Assembly (NCBI GenBank): GCA_025936115.1
Contig: JAICTZ010000005.1
Span: 62,001 to 126,000 of the forward strand
Source of the DNA: Polyangiaceae bacterium
GTDB lineage: Bacteria > Myxococcota_A > Polyangia > Polyangiales > Polyangiaceae
Length of the DNA: 64,000 bases
Direction of reading: 5' to 3'
Each line of letters begins with the position of its first letter. Within the stretch, counting starts at the first letter, position 1. Shown piece after piece: positions 8,190 to 17,212 of the stretch. The notes under the pieces were generated by a model. The model searched no databases. It saw nothing but the letters and a program-made list of their open reading frames with translations, and was not told where the DNA came from. The position numbers and the translations under genes are program-made.

Positions 8190-10757
8190 CTACCTCGTGA
8201 CGACGATGTCTTGTTTGCAGTTCGAGCAGCCGTCGCCACTCTTGGTATTGCCGTCGTCGCACTCTTCGTAAGGTTCGTTCGTCGCCGGATTGATCGAAAC
8301 GGCGATGCTGTTGTCACCGCAGTACGGACCGAGCACACAGCCCGGAGCGCAACCGCCGTAGGCGCCGACGTTCATGCCGTCGTCGCAGACCTCGCCTTGA
8401 TCCTTTTGCACGACGCCGTCACCGCAGCGTGGACCTGGCTGACAATCGGGGCCACAGCCGCCGTACGTGCCCGCATTCACGCCGTCGTCGCACGCCTCGC
8501 CCTGGTCCTTTTGCACGACGCCGTCGCCGCAACGCGGACCGAGGAGGCAGCCCGGAGCACACCCGTTGTAGGCGCCGGTGTTGTGACCGTCATCGCACTC
8601 CTCGCCCGGGCCCACCATGGCGTCGCCGCAATCGGTGACGCAGAGGCTCGGTTGCATGTTGAAGCCCGCGAGCGTGAGCTTGAACGAGGAGCCTTGGACC
8701 TCGCGTTCTGCGTGGAAGACCTGAATCTGATAGACGTTGCCGTCGGTCAGCCCGTAATCCGCGGCTGTCCCGCGCTTGGTCGTCGCGGTGCCGACGCCCA
8801 TGTCGTCCGCCATCAACTGCGTCGTGACGGAGACGTTGCCGCCATTAATCGTCAGCGTCCCCGGGAGCGGTACGTGCCAGCCGCCGAGATCGACCGCGAG
8901 GTGGCCGTTCAAGAACACCCACACGTCGTCGTCGCCCAAGAAGTCGAGCGTCGCGTTCAGGGTCTTACTGTACGTAAACCAGTACTTCACCTCGGTCGTG
9001 AAGCTGAAGTTGTGGGTCTGCGTCGGGAAGGGTGCAGTGGCCGTGGGAATAGCGGTCGTGACGCCGAGCTGCGTGTCGACGCCGTCCGTACAGGCGTCTG
9101 CGGCGGGGTGGCCTTTGCACGTCTCCCAAGGCCAGCCGCTCCAGCCGTACTGCGCCGGCACTTTGGCACCGGTGCGCGTTTCCATCAGGATGCCCTTGGC
9201 CGTGTCGAGCGGGAAAAATAGCGGATTGCCGTCGTACGCCTTGGGCATGGGCATCCCCGCGCAGCACGCTTGCGTCTGGCCCGCCCCCCACGGCGTGCAC
9301 GGGTCGTAACACATCTGGTTCGCCGTCGGCATGCAGCCCTGGTTCGGGTAGTTCACGTCGTCGTAGCAGCCCAGGCCTGCTTTGAGACCGGCCGTAATCG
9401 GACCGTAATCCGACTGCATCACCTTGCCTTGCCACTGCTCGCCGTTTGCGCCCCAGCGGTTCACGTAACCCATCTTGCCGTTGTCCCAGAGCACGATTTC
9501 GCCCGGGATGGGTCCGCTCGACGGCGGATCGTTGCGGTACCACTGCGCGAACCCCGTCTGGCCGTGCATGAAGCCGCCGGCCGCCGTGGCGCTCGCCTTC
9601 GTCGAAAGCTGAGGCTTGCCGTCTTTGTCGAGGGTATCGAGCACGAGGCCCTGAACGGCGCCGTTCGAGGTAGTCCCCGGCTGGAAGTCGGGGTGCCCGC
9701 CCGTCGCCGTGCTGGCGTTGAAGTCGCGGAACACGACCGGCACCGTCAGCGTGCACACGTCGCCCATGGCGCCCGTGGTCACGTCGAAGCCCATCTTCTT
9801 CGTGCATGGGGCGTCGTTGTTGCAGACGTAGCCGTCCTCCTGCTTGCACTTGCTCGAGCAGCCGTCGCCGTCGCGCACGTTGCCGTCGTCGCATTGCTCG
9901 TCGCCGAAGACGATGCCGTCGCCACAGCTCGACATGCAGGCCGTTCCGGTCGGGCAGGTGGGCTCCGCGCGGCAATCCGGCGAGCAACCGTCGAACGCGA
10001 CGGTGTTGCCGTCGTCGCAGCTCTCCGCGCCTTCCTTCTTGCCGTCGCCGCAGGTCGTGGGCGTGCAAACGCTCGGGGCGCCGTCGCACTTGAAGCCTTG
10101 CTCGATGCGGCAGTGGTCGCTGCAGCCGTCGCCCGGCATGTTGTTCTTGTCGTCGCAACCCTCGTTCGGGTCGGGGATTCCGTCGCCGCAGGTGTAGTGG
10201 TGGATGCACGGCTGACCGGGCACGGCGCAGGAGTAGCCGAGCTCGACCGAATGGCAGTCCGACGAGCAACCGTCGCCGCTCATCGCGTTGCCGTCGTCGC
10301 ACGCTTCACCCGGGCCGCGCATCCCGTCGCCGCAGACGATCGTCGTGTGGCACGCCTCGCCCACCGGGCACACGCAGTACGGTTCGACCTTGCAGGCGCC
10401 CGAGCAGCAGTCGCCCGGCAGCGTATTACCGTCGTCGCACTCTTCGTTCGCGGGGTTGAGCATGCCGTCGCCGCAGGCTGGGGCGAGCACCGTGGTGCAA
10501 CCCTCGGGCAAGCCGGCCGCGGCACACGGATCGACGTCCCCGCCTTCCATCATGGTGATGATGATGGTGCCGCCCGTGCCACCGCTCTGCGACGAACCAC
10601 CCGTCGACGAGCCTCCGGAACTGCTTCCACCCGAGCCGGTGTCAGGGTTCGTGGGATCGAGCCCGGGGCTGTTGGTTCCTCCTGCGCTGCAACCGGCGCT
10701 GAGCGCGGCGCCTGCAAGGGAGACGATGAGTAGAGAAGGAATCCAAGCCCGCAACAT
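8190..10757 (-). CDS. Lipoprotein with nine myxobacterial Cys-rich repeats and a fibro-slime domain
   Basis: An 855-residue surface lipoprotein (signal peptide ending LSAGC, then a Gly/Ser linker). Five repeats of the CGDG..E.CDDGN..GDGCS..C type (myxobacterial disulfide repeat, DUF4215/TIGR02232-like) come first. The middle domain, containing FLGDDDVWVFLNGHLAVDLGG, fits the fibro-slime domain (TIGR02148) known from cellulose- and surface-adhesion proteins of Fibrobacter and Dictyostelium. Four more Cys repeats follow, two of them almost identical (CGDGVVQKDQGE) at DNA level, suggesting recent duplication. A role in adhesion or extracellular matrix is an inference. ATG 10757 is preceded by GAGGTG at good spacing; the open frame extends 17 codons further without support. 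Confidence 0.85.
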   Translation of the reverse strand: MLRAWIPSLLIVSLAGAALSAGCSAGGTNSPGLDPTNPDTGSGGSSSGGSSTGGSSQSGGTGGTIIITMMEGGDVDPCAAAGLPEGCTTVLAPACGDGMLNPANEECDDGNTLPGDCCSGACKVEPYCVCPVGEACHTTIVCGDGMRGPGEACDDGNAMSGDGCSSDCHSVELGYSCAVPGQPCIHHYTCGDGIPDPNEGCDDKNNMPGDGCSDHCRIEQGFKCDGAPSVCTPTTCGDGKKEGAESCDDGNTVAFDGCSPDCRAEPTCPTGTACMSSCGDGIVFGDEQCDDGNVRDGDGCSSKCKQEDGYVCNNDAPCTKKMGFDVTTGAMGDVCTLTVPVVFRDFNASTATGGHPDFQPGTTSNGAVQGLVLDTLDKDGKPQLSTKASATAAGGFMHGQTGFAQWYRNDPPSSGPIPGEIVLWDNGKMGYVNRWGANGEQWQGKVMQSDYGPITAGLKAGLGCYDDVNYPNQGCMPTANQMCYDPCTPWGAGQTQACCAGMPMPKAYDGNPLFFPLDTAKGILMETRTGAKVPAQYGWSGWPWETCKGHPAADACTDGVDTQLGVTTAIPTATAPFPTQTHNFSFTTEVKYWFTYSKTLNATLDFLGDDDVWVFLNGHLAVDLGGWHVPLPGTLTINGGNVSVTTQLMADDMGVGTATTKRGTAADYGLTDGNVYQIQVFHAEREVQGSSFKLTLAGFNMQPSLCVTDCGDAMVGPGEECDDGHNTGAYNGCAPGCLLGPRCGDGVVQKDQGEACDDGVNAGTYGGCGPDCQPGPRCGDGVVQKDQGEVCDDGMNVGAYGGCAPGCVLGPYCGDNSIAVSINPATNEPYEECDDGNTKSGDGCSNCKQDIVVTR

Positions 10758-11176
10758 GATGCACCTCGAACGGAGACGCGGTGAAGTCAGCCCGCGCGCG
10801 GCTGACATTCTAACAGACGGCTAGCCACGACGCTGGCGCCGGCACCGAAGAAAATGTGCCGTTTTCTCGCCGCACCGATCCCGAGCAGTGGCAGGTCGGC
10901 GCACGGATGGCTCAGGTATCTGTCGTGATTCGCGTGATTCGCGTGATTCGCGTGATTCGCAGCACTCCGGTGCGGTCACTATTTTCCAAGCTGGCGCGCA
11001 CGCATGCGCCAACGGGTGCTACACCGGCGCGCAGCTGTCGTGATGCAACCAAAACAACGCCCGGACACAAGCCTGCGCGAGGAGTGCGCATTTTCAGAGC
11101 GCGCACACCAGCCGGCCGCGAAATTCGGCGATCGATGCCGGCGGTCGCGGGTGTACGGTCGCCGCGCCTAATCACC
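10758..11176. other. Divergent intergenic region, 419 bp
   Basis: It separates the minus-strand fibro-slime gene from the plus-strand phosphoesterase gene and so should hold both promoters. The only striking feature is a four-copy 9-bp tandem repeat at 10924-10959. An open frame runs through the region in phase with the phosphoesterase but has repeat-derived, unlikely composition. I see no other gene or RNA. Confidence 0.5.
10924..10959. repeat. Four-copy 9-bp tandem repeat
   Basis: The unit CGTGATTCG occurs four times in a row without mismatch, in the divergent spacer. A 9-bp unit does not match the DNA helical turn, so it may be a slippage-prone tract rather than an operator array. It could also bind a repeating regulator; nothing in the sequence decides this. 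Confidence 0.9.
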
Positions 11177-12217
11177 ATGCATTCGGCCGCGCTTTTCGTT
11201 CGTCTCCGCGTCGTTCGTGCCGTCACGTGGGGCGGGATCTCGCTCGCGCTCGCGTGTTCGCGGCGGCCTCCCGAGCCCACGGCGTCGCGGGAAGCGTCAC
11301 CGCTCACCCCGACTTCTTCGGCGAACCCCGTCGCGACTGCCTCGCCGAACCCGTTGGAACCCGCGGCGACGGCGAGCGGACCGGTCAGTCCGGCAGCCGC
11401 TGCTGCGCCTGCGGCGAAGGCGTGGCCCGAGGGGTTTCGCTTCGCGGCGATCGGCGATTTCGGTGCGGCCGGTCCCGCCGAGCGTCAGGTCGCCGACCTC
11501 GTCAAAGCGTTCCGTCCGGAAGTCGTCATCACGCTCGGTGACAACAATTATCCAAGGGGGGGCGCAGAGACGATCGACGCCAATATTGGACAATTCTATA
11601 GCGAATTCATAGGCCATTATGCCGGCAAGTTCGGCAAGGGCGCGAGCGACAACCGTTTCTTTCCGGCGCTCGGCAACCACGATTGGTACACCGAAAGCGC
11701 CAGGCCCTACCTCGACTACTTCACCCTGCCCGGTAACGAGCGCTACTACGCCTTCAGCCGTGGTCCGGTCGACTTCTTTGCGCTCGACAGCGATCCGCAA
11801 GAGCCGGACGGCACGGCACCCGGGAGCAAACAGGCTACATGGCTCAAGGCCGAGGCACGGAAAGCGCGCGGTGCCTGGCAGATCGCCTACATGCATCATC
11901 CGCCCTATTCGTCCGGGCCACACGGCTCGACGCCAGACACCGAATGGCCGTACCGCGACTGGGGTATCGACCTCGTGCTCGCGGGGCACGATCACATCTA
12001 CGAGCGCTTCGTCGTCGGCGGAGTCACGTTCCTCGTGAACGGGCTCGGCGGCGCGACCGAATACGAATTCAAGCAACCCGTGCCCGACAGTCTCTTTCGC
12101 TACCAGGCGAAGCACGGCGCCCAGCTCGCCGTGGCGACCAAGGACGAGCTCCATATCACCTTCGTGAACGTCGATGGCGTTCGCGTCGACGAAGTCGTTT
12201 TACGCCATGACCACTGA
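11177..12217 (+). CDS. Exported calcineurin-like metallophosphoesterase
   Basis: A 346-residue phosphoesterase. The five metal-binding blocks of the calcineurin/purple acid phosphatase superfamily are all present in order: IGDFG, LGDNNY, LGNHDW, MHHPPY and AGHDHIYER. The overall layout resembles purple or tartrate-resistant acid phosphatases. A signal peptide ends near Cys27 (LALAC), which may be lipidated, although the residue at -3 is not ideal. A Pro/Ala-rich linker separates it from the catalytic domain. ATG 11177 is chosen because the signal peptide starts there. The stop overlaps the start of hflX by 11 nt, so the two are probably co-translated. Confidence 0.85.
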   Translation: MHSAALFVRLRVVRAVTWGGISLALACSRRPPEPTASREASPLTPTSSANPVATASPNPLEPAATASGPVSPAAAAAPAAKAWPEGFRFAAIGDFGAAGPAERQVADLVKAFRPEVVITLGDNNYPRGGAETIDANIGQFYSEFIGHYAGKFGKGASDNRFFPALGNHDWYTESARPYLDYFTLPGNERYYAFSRGPVDFFALDSDPQEPDGTAPGSKQATWLKAEARKARGAWQIAYMHHPPYSSGPHGSTPDTEWPYRDWGIDLVLAGHDHIYERFVVGGVTFLVNGLGGATEYEFKQPVPDSLFRYQAKHGAQLAVATKDELHITFVNVDGVRVDEVVLRHDH

Positions 12218-13637
12218 CGCGCCCGCGGACGCGACGCCCGACGCGGACGCAAAGCTGCAGGAGGCGGTGCTCGTCGGCGTGAAGCTGCCCGGCGTCGACG
12301 AGTCGGAGTTCGAGTCCGGGCTCGACGAGCTCGCACGCTTGGTGACGACGCTCGGCTATCGTGTGGTCGCGCGCGTGACGCAGGCGCGCGACAGCTTGTC
12401 GCCTGCCGCCGTGCTCGGCGAGGGCAAGCTTGCCGAGCTCGTCGAGCTCACGGGCGGCACGGGGCGCACGCATGGTGCCCCGCCGCGCAAGCAGTCGAAA
12501 GCGCAGAAGCGCTGGACCGCGGAGGCAAGGGAGAACGACACGCCCCGGGCTCGCGCGGGCCGCGCCGCGCCGTCAGCGCCGTCAGCGCCGGACGACGAGG
12601 ACGCGAGCGACGAGCCGCGCGTCGCGCTCGTGGCGGTCGATCACGAAATTTCGCCGAGCCAGGCGCGCAACCTCGAGCGGGCGGCGGGAACGCCCGTGCT
12701 CGATCGCGCGGGCGTCATCATCGAGATCTTCCATCGTCGCGCGCAGAGCCGAGCGGCGCGCCTGCAAGTGGAGATGGCGCGCTTGTCGTACATGGCGCCG
12801 CGCGTGCGTGAGTCACCCTCGGGCAAGGAGCGGCAACAGGGGCGCGGCGCGGGCGAAGCGGCCATCGAGCTCGACCGCCGCAAAATTCGCGATCGGCTCG
12901 CGGAGCTGCGCGAGCAACTCGAGGCCGTGCAGCGCGAACAAGACGTGCGTCGCGCGCAACGCCGCTCGCTGCGTCGCGTCGCGCTCGTCGGCTACACGAA
13001 CGCCGGAAAATCGTCGCTGATGCGCGCGCTCACGGCGAGCTCCGTCAAAGTCGAGGATCGCCTGTTCGCGACGCTCGACACGACGGTGCGCGCGCTCGTG
13101 CCCGAGGTGAAGCCGCGCGTGCTCGTGAGCGATACGGTCGGCTTCATCAAGAAGCTGCCGCACGATCTGGTGGCGAGCTTCAAGTCGACGCTCGACGAGG
13201 CGCTCGAAGCTTCGCTCTTGCTTTGCGTCGTCGATGCGGCGGATCCGAGCTGGGAGACCCAGCTTGCGGTCGTGCGCGAGGTGCTCGCCGATATCGGCGC
13301 CGAAGGCGCGCCAGCGCGCGTCGTCATGAACAAGATCGATCGTCTGGCGCCCGAGGCGCTCGAGCTCTTGCGCCGATCGGAGCCGAATGCCTGGTTCCTC
13401 TCGGCGCACGATCCGCGCGCCGTGGCGGCGCTGCACGACCGTATCGTGGAGTTTTTCGAAGCGAGCTACGTCGCCGCCGAGCTCGTGGTGCCGTACACGG
13501 GCCAGCGCCTGGTCGCCGAAATGCACGAGTCGGGACGGGTCGAAGCGGAGCGTTACGAGCAAGACGGCGTGCACGTGCGGCTCCGCGCGGAACCCGAAAC
13601 AATCCAGCGTTTGCGGGCGAAGCTCGGCGCGATTTGA
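12207..13637 (+). CDS. hflX: GTPase HflX
   Basis: A 476-residue ribosome-associated GTPase of the HflX family, which splits stalled or heat-damaged ribosomes. The N-terminal HflX domain shows VLGEGKLAEL and, later, EISPSQARNLERA with DRAGVIIEIFHRRA; a coiled linker follows; the G domain has G1 GYTNAGKSS (about residue 261), G3 DTVGF and G4 NKID. Residues about 86-134 form a charged, Ala/Pro-rich insert splitting the N-terminal domain, not usual for the family. ATG 12207 lies within the end of the phosphoesterase gene; the frame continues upstream but would only add residues from the overlapping gene. Confidence 0.93.
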   Translation: MTTDAPADATPDADAKLQEAVLVGVKLPGVDESEFESGLDELARLVTTLGYRVVARVTQARDSLSPAAVLGEGKLAELVELTGGTGRTHGAPPRKQSKAQKRWTAEARENDTPRARAGRAAPSAPSAPDDEDASDEPRVALVAVDHEISPSQARNLERAAGTPVLDRAGVIIEIFHRRAQSRAARLQVEMARLSYMAPRVRESPSGKERQQGRGAGEAAIELDRRKIRDRLAELREQLEAVQREQDVRRAQRRSLRRVALVGYTNAGKSSLMRALTASSVKVEDRLFATLDTTVRALVPEVKPRVLVSDTVGFIKKLPHDLVASFKSTLDEALEASLLLCVVDAADPSWETQLAVVREVLADIGAEGAPARVVMNKIDRLAPEALELLRRSEPNAWFLSAHDPRAVAALHDRIVEFFEASYVAAELVVPYTGQRLVAEMHESGRVEAERYEQDGVHVRLRAEPETIQRLRAKLGAI

Positions 13638-13786
13638 AGCAGGCGTGAAATCACTGCTCGGAGCGCGGTGGGCGCGTGGTCGATACTTGAGCTAATCCCT
13701 CGCATTCGAGGTACACGGCAATCGAGACCGACTGAGTCAGGATCACTCGAAAGGCGCACCGGAGCGCGAGGGACTAAAGTACAACG

Positions 13787-14515
13787 ATGCCCATGTCCAC
13801 GGACGAGCTCGACGCTGCCGCGCTCGACGTAGTCTTGGAGGTGGAGGAGCGGCTCGAAAGCAATCCCCTCGCCGCCCTCGACATCGCCGAGCACGCGCCG
13901 CCGGAATCTGCCGCTCATCCCGAGGTGCAGCTCGCCCGCGCGCGTGCCCTCGTCGCCGCGCGCGGTCCCGCCGCTGCCCGCCCCGTGCTCGAGGCGCTCG
14001 CCTTGCGCGAGCCGGATTTCGCCGAGGCGCGCCACCTTTACGCGCAGGTGCTCGAGGAGGTGGGTGAACACCAGGCTTCGGTGCGCGAGATGCTCGTCGT
14101 GCGGCGGCTCGACGAAGCGTCCGACGCGAGCGAAGGCTTCGAGCTCAAACCCGTCGAGCGCACGATCATCGAGACGGCCGAGAAGGTCGTGAGCGAGCTC
14201 CCCGGGCGTTTCAAGTCGTTACTCGCGGGCGTGCCCATCCTGGTCGAAGAGCGACCGAGCGAGGAGCTCGTGCGAGACGGCTTCGATCCCCGAAGCCTCG
14301 GCCTCTTTTCAGGGCCGAACCAAGAGGAGCGCGCGCTGCCGGGACCCGTGCCCACGCCGACGCGCATCGTGCTCTACGCGGCCAACCTCGCCGCCTTCGC
14401 CGATCCGAGCGACGCCGAAGAGCTCGAGCACGAAGTGGAGGTCACGCTCCTGCACGAGATCGGCCACTACTTCGGCCTCGACGAAAACGGCCTCGAAGCG
14501 CTCGGGCTCGGCTGA
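13787..14515 (+). CDS. TPR-like protein with C-terminal minimal zincin (DUF1025/MMP)
   Basis: A 242-residue protein. Residues 1-120 are amphipathic helical repeats of the TPR kind (acidic, Ala/Leu-rich). The C-terminal 110 residues fit the Zincin_1/DUF1025 family of minimal metalloproteases, with H223-EIG-H227 followed by YFGLDE, where the Asp is the expected third zinc ligand. The stand-alone family is only about 120 residues, so the N-terminal extension is the unusual part. There is no signal peptide, so it should be cytoplasmic. A second ATG two codons in is an equally possible start. Confidence 0.75.
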   Translation: MPMSTDELDAAALDVVLEVEERLESNPLAALDIAEHAPPESAAHPEVQLARARALVAARGPAAARPVLEALALREPDFAEARHLYAQVLEEVGEHQASVREMLVVRRLDEASDASEGFELKPVERTIIETAEKVVSELPGRFKSLLAGVPILVEERPSEELVRDGFDPRSLGLFSGPNQEERALPGPVPTPTRIVLYAANLAAFADPSDAEELEHEVEVTLLHEIGHYFGLDENGLEALGLG

Positions 14516-14694
14516 GGCAAACTCAGGCGGCGACGAACGCTGCCGGATCGGCAAATCGCAGCTGTGCCAGCGCTTGGCGTCGGAGTGGCACACGGCCGGG
14601 GCCGTCGGCGACAAAAAGCGCTCGCTTTCTTGCGTCGGTCCTCGACGAGCTCAGGGTACGGCGATTGCTTACGCGTGGGACGGAGGCGACCGTC

Positions 14695-16140
14695 GTGAAG
14701 AGGCTACTTGGAGTGCTCGGGCTCGTGGGATGGGCGGCGGCGGCCTCCTGCGGCGGTGAGTCGACGTCGCACGATCGTGGCGGGGCCGCTCGTGCAGGTA
14801 CTTCGAACGCGGGGAGTCATGGCGCTGACGGCGGCCGCTCAGGTGCAGCACCACGTGCCGGTCGCGGCGGCACGGGCGGCTCGAGCGGACACGCCGGCGG
14901 CGGAACGTCTGGCGACGGCGACAGCGGCGGCGCCACTGCCGGCAGCGGCGATACGGGTGGCAGCGGACTCGTCGGGCCGGGCCCGTGCTCCGTCGAGCCG
15001 GCGGAGCTCGACGGCTTGAGCTTCGATGTCGAGTTGTCCCCTGGGGATGACCAGGTCTTCGTCTTCCACTTCGTCGACGGGCCGGACGGCTTGGAAGTCG
15101 TGATCGGCAGCGACGGCTACGCCACGCGCAGCCTGCTCGACGTTCACGCCGGCAAGCTCGAGCTCGTCGGCAACCTCGAGATCCGCGACGACAGCGGCTT
15201 TGGAGCGTGGACCTCGGACAACGGCAAGTACATCGAAAATCTCGAGCTCTGCGTCGAGCCGCCGCGCGACAGCGCCGGACGGCTGCGCGGCAAGGGCTCG
15301 GCGCTCGTGATTGCCAACGCGGACGACTACGAGGATCAGTGGGAAGAGCCAATCGATTTCGACGCCGGCGTCGATACGCGCGCTCCGAGCTTCCCCAACG
15401 CGATGAAGCTTTATCCCCTCGAGCCCGAGCTCATTCCGCTCAGCGAGCCCGTGGCGCCCGGCGCGTCGGCGATGCTCTCGGAACCACCCGCGTCGCTCGA
15501 CCCCATCGTCATGGCCGGTACGGTGGTCGGATTTCGCGCGCCCATCGTGTTGCCGCTCGGACTCGACTCCGCCGTGACGGCGTCTGCGCATGACCTTGGC
15601 GGTCTCCGCCTCGCTTCGAGCTTGCGTCTGTCCACCGACGCCGATCCGGGGGTCCAAGCGCAAGACGGCTTCGAATCGGAGCTTCACTCCATCGACTACG
15701 GCTATCCGGCCGAGCTCGTGCACGGCAGCCGGGCGCTCGAGGGTTCGGCATCGCTGTTCCTGCCCGCCGGCGCCGAGACGGTGCTCCACCTCACGCGGCC
15801 GTCGCCGAGCGCCAAGCTGCTTCGCCTCGAGCTCTTGCCAGAGCCCTTCCTGCTCCAGACTTCGGCCAACATCGTCGTGCGGGCGGGCGTGATTGGCGGC
15901 ACGAAGATCGAGTCGTTTGCCATTCCGTTCGCGGCCGACTGGTCCCTCGATGGCTCGCTCGGCGCGGCGGGCGCGGGCGGCGGAGGCGGCGCGGGTGCGG
16001 GCTCCGCAGACGCCATCGCCGTCGAACTCGAGCTCGGCGATGCCGGCGATGACGTGCTCGTCTCGATCTCGACGCCTCTCATCGAGGAGTCCTCGTCCGC
16101 CGTCGTGGCGGCGGTCATCGATCGGTTGCGCATCGAGTGA
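14695..16140 (+). CDS. Hypothetical lipoprotein with Gly/Ser linker
   Basis: A 481-residue exported protein of unknown function. The signal peptide ends in a lipobox (AASC), followed by a Gly/Ser/Ala/Thr linker to about residue 100. The rest is beta-rich with many Asp/Glu and no motif I recognise; a glycine-only stretch occurs near residue 430. GTG at 14695 is preceded by GGAGG eight bases upstream, which makes it a better start than the TTG ten codons earlier. It is monocistronic as far as the spacing shows. Confidence 0.7.
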   Translation: MKRLLGVLGLVGWAAAASCGGESTSHDRGGAARAGTSNAGSHGADGGRSGAAPRAGRGGTGGSSGHAGGGTSGDGDSGGATAGSGDTGGSGLVGPGPCSVEPAELDGLSFDVELSPGDDQVFVFHFVDGPDGLEVVIGSDGYATRSLLDVHAGKLELVGNLEIRDDSGFGAWTSDNGKYIENLELCVEPPRDSAGRLRGKGSALVIANADDYEDQWEEPIDFDAGVDTRAPSFPNAMKLYPLEPELIPLSEPVAPGASAMLSEPPASLDPIVMAGTVVGFRAPIVLPLGLDSAVTASAHDLGGLRLASSLRLSTDADPGVQAQDGFESELHSIDYGYPAELVHGSRALEGSASLFLPAGAETVLHLTRPSPSAKLLRLELLPEPFLLQTSANIVVRAGVIGGTKIESFAIPFAADWSLDGSLGAAGAGGGGGAGAGSADAIAVELELGDAGDDVLVSISTPLIEESSSAVVAAVIDRLRIE

Positions 16141-16167
16141 GCGCAGAGCGCGCGATTTGACGGGCGT

Positions 16168-16440
16168 ATGACCAAACGGTATTACGAAGCCATGGCTGCG
16201 GTCGTGAAGACGGTCAAAGTACCCCGCGCGCTCGCGGCTCGGCTTGCCCGCGTCGCAAAAACGCGTGGTTGCTCCGAATCGGAACTGATTCGTGAGGGCA
16301 TCGAGCGCGTCGCACGCGAGGATGGGGGGCTCGACATGCAAAAGCTGATCGGCGCGGATGTCGGTAGTGGAAAAGGGCCGCGCGACCTATCGGCTAGTCG
16401 TCGCCATATGGTCGGATATGGTCGGTCGCGCCATCGTTGA
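16168..16440 (+). CDS. Ribbon-helix-helix antitoxin (CopG-like)
   Basis: A 90-residue protein whose middle reads as a ribbon-helix-helix domain: KTVKVPRALAARLARVAKTRG (split by the turn) then CSESELIREGIERV. RHH proteins of this size next to PIN genes act as DNA-binding antitoxins that autorepress the pair. The start overlaps nothing; an ATG eight codons later (16192) is also possible. The 3' end overlaps the PIN gene. Confidence 0.75.
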   Translation: MTKRYYEAMAAVVKTVKVPRALAARLARVAKTRGCSESELIREGIERVAREDGGLDMQKLIGADVGSGKGPRDLSASRRHMVGYGRSRHR

Positions 16441-16846
16441 CACTGGTTACCTGGTCGCCCTGCTGAACGCATCGGACGCGCATCACGCCTGGGCACGGGA
16501 ACTTCTACCGGCGCTGCGCGGGCCCTGGCTGACGGCAGAAGCTTGCATTTCGGAGACCGTGTTCCTGCTCGAGCAAGCAGGCAAACCTGCCGTCGACAGT
16601 CTCTTCCGCTGGCTGACCGACGGTCTCGTCCTCAGTCGACATTTTCTGCCCGAGGAGCTCGCGACCGTGAGGGAGGAGGTTTTCCGTTACAAGGCGCGTT
16701 GGGTGGACTTCGCGGATGCATGCCTCGTCACCTTGAGCGACCAGCAACCTCGCCTGCCGGTCGCCAGCGTCGACACAAGCGATTTCGCCGTTTACTTCCG
16801 GCGTCGGCCCAAGCGGCGCTTGTTCTTGCCGTCGACGCGGCGTTGA
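16418..16846 (+). CDS. PIN-domain toxin (VapC-like ribonuclease)
   Basis: A 142-residue PIN-domain protein. The acidic active-site set is complete: D in AIVDTGYLVALL, E in TAEACISETVFLL, D in DFADACLVTL and D in ASVDTSDF. PIN toxins cleave specific RNAs with Mg2+ and are neutralised by the antitoxin encoded just upstream. ATG 16418 sits four codons before the first catalytic strand and overlaps the antitoxin gene by 23 nt; an earlier in-frame ATG at 16358 would add 20 residues lying inside the antitoxin gene. It has an Arg-rich C-terminal tail. Confidence 0.82.
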   Translation: MVGRAIVDTGYLVALLNASDAHHAWARELLPALRGPWLTAEACISETVFLLEQAGKPAVDSLFRWLTDGLVLSRHFLPEELATVREEVFRYKARWVDFADACLVTLSDQQPRLPVASVDTSDFAVYFRRRPKRRLFLPSTRR

Positions 16847-16924
16847 GCCCGTCGCGCCATCGTTGCCGGCCGAGGCTTGACGCCGCGGTAGAGGCGCGTG
16901 TAGGTGGGGCCGCTAATTCAAGAA

Positions 16925-17099
16925 CTGTCGGACGGAGGCAGGGAAGCCGGTGAAAATCCGGCGCGGTCCCGCCACTGTGATCGGACCATGACGAAGCCGT
17001 CGGACGGAGCGTGACGCTCCGGCCGGGCCACTCGGGAAGACCGGGGAAGGCCGTGCCGAGTCGAAACGTCCGAGAGCCAGGATACCTCCCCGTCCGAGC
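16925..17099 (+). promoter_or_regulatory. Cobalamin riboswitch
   Basis: The conserved core of the B12 riboswitch is readable: GGGAAGCCGGTGAAAATCCG, then GGTCCCGCCACTGTGA, and the 3' B12 box GAGAGCCAGGATACCT at about 17072-17086. The closing stem is supported by TCGGAC (16928-16933) pairing with GTCCGA (17092-17097), with GGAGG and CCTCC continuing it. It should bind adenosyl- or methylcobalamin and turn down expression when B12 is plentiful. A short hairpin with CCCCA/TGGGG arms (17108-17124) follows and may be part of the expression platform; there is no T tract, so control at translation is more likely than termination. Confidence 0.92.
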
Positions 17100-17212
17100 C
17101 CACTGAACCCCACGGTCGATGGGGCGTGGAAGCACGGCGGCGTGCATCCATGCTCACTCGTCCTCGGTGTTCCCGAGAGCCGGCGGACGACCGGCAGGTA
17201 GAGAGCACGTTG

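Noticed and set aside
11297-12154. 285-codon minus-strand frame opposite the phosphoesterase gene
   Set aside because: Pure antisense shadow; all five metal motifs lie on the plus strand.
17108-17124. Hairpin behind the riboswitch as an intrinsic terminator
   Set aside because: The stem is only five base pairs and no T tract follows, so I list it only as a possible part of the expression platform.
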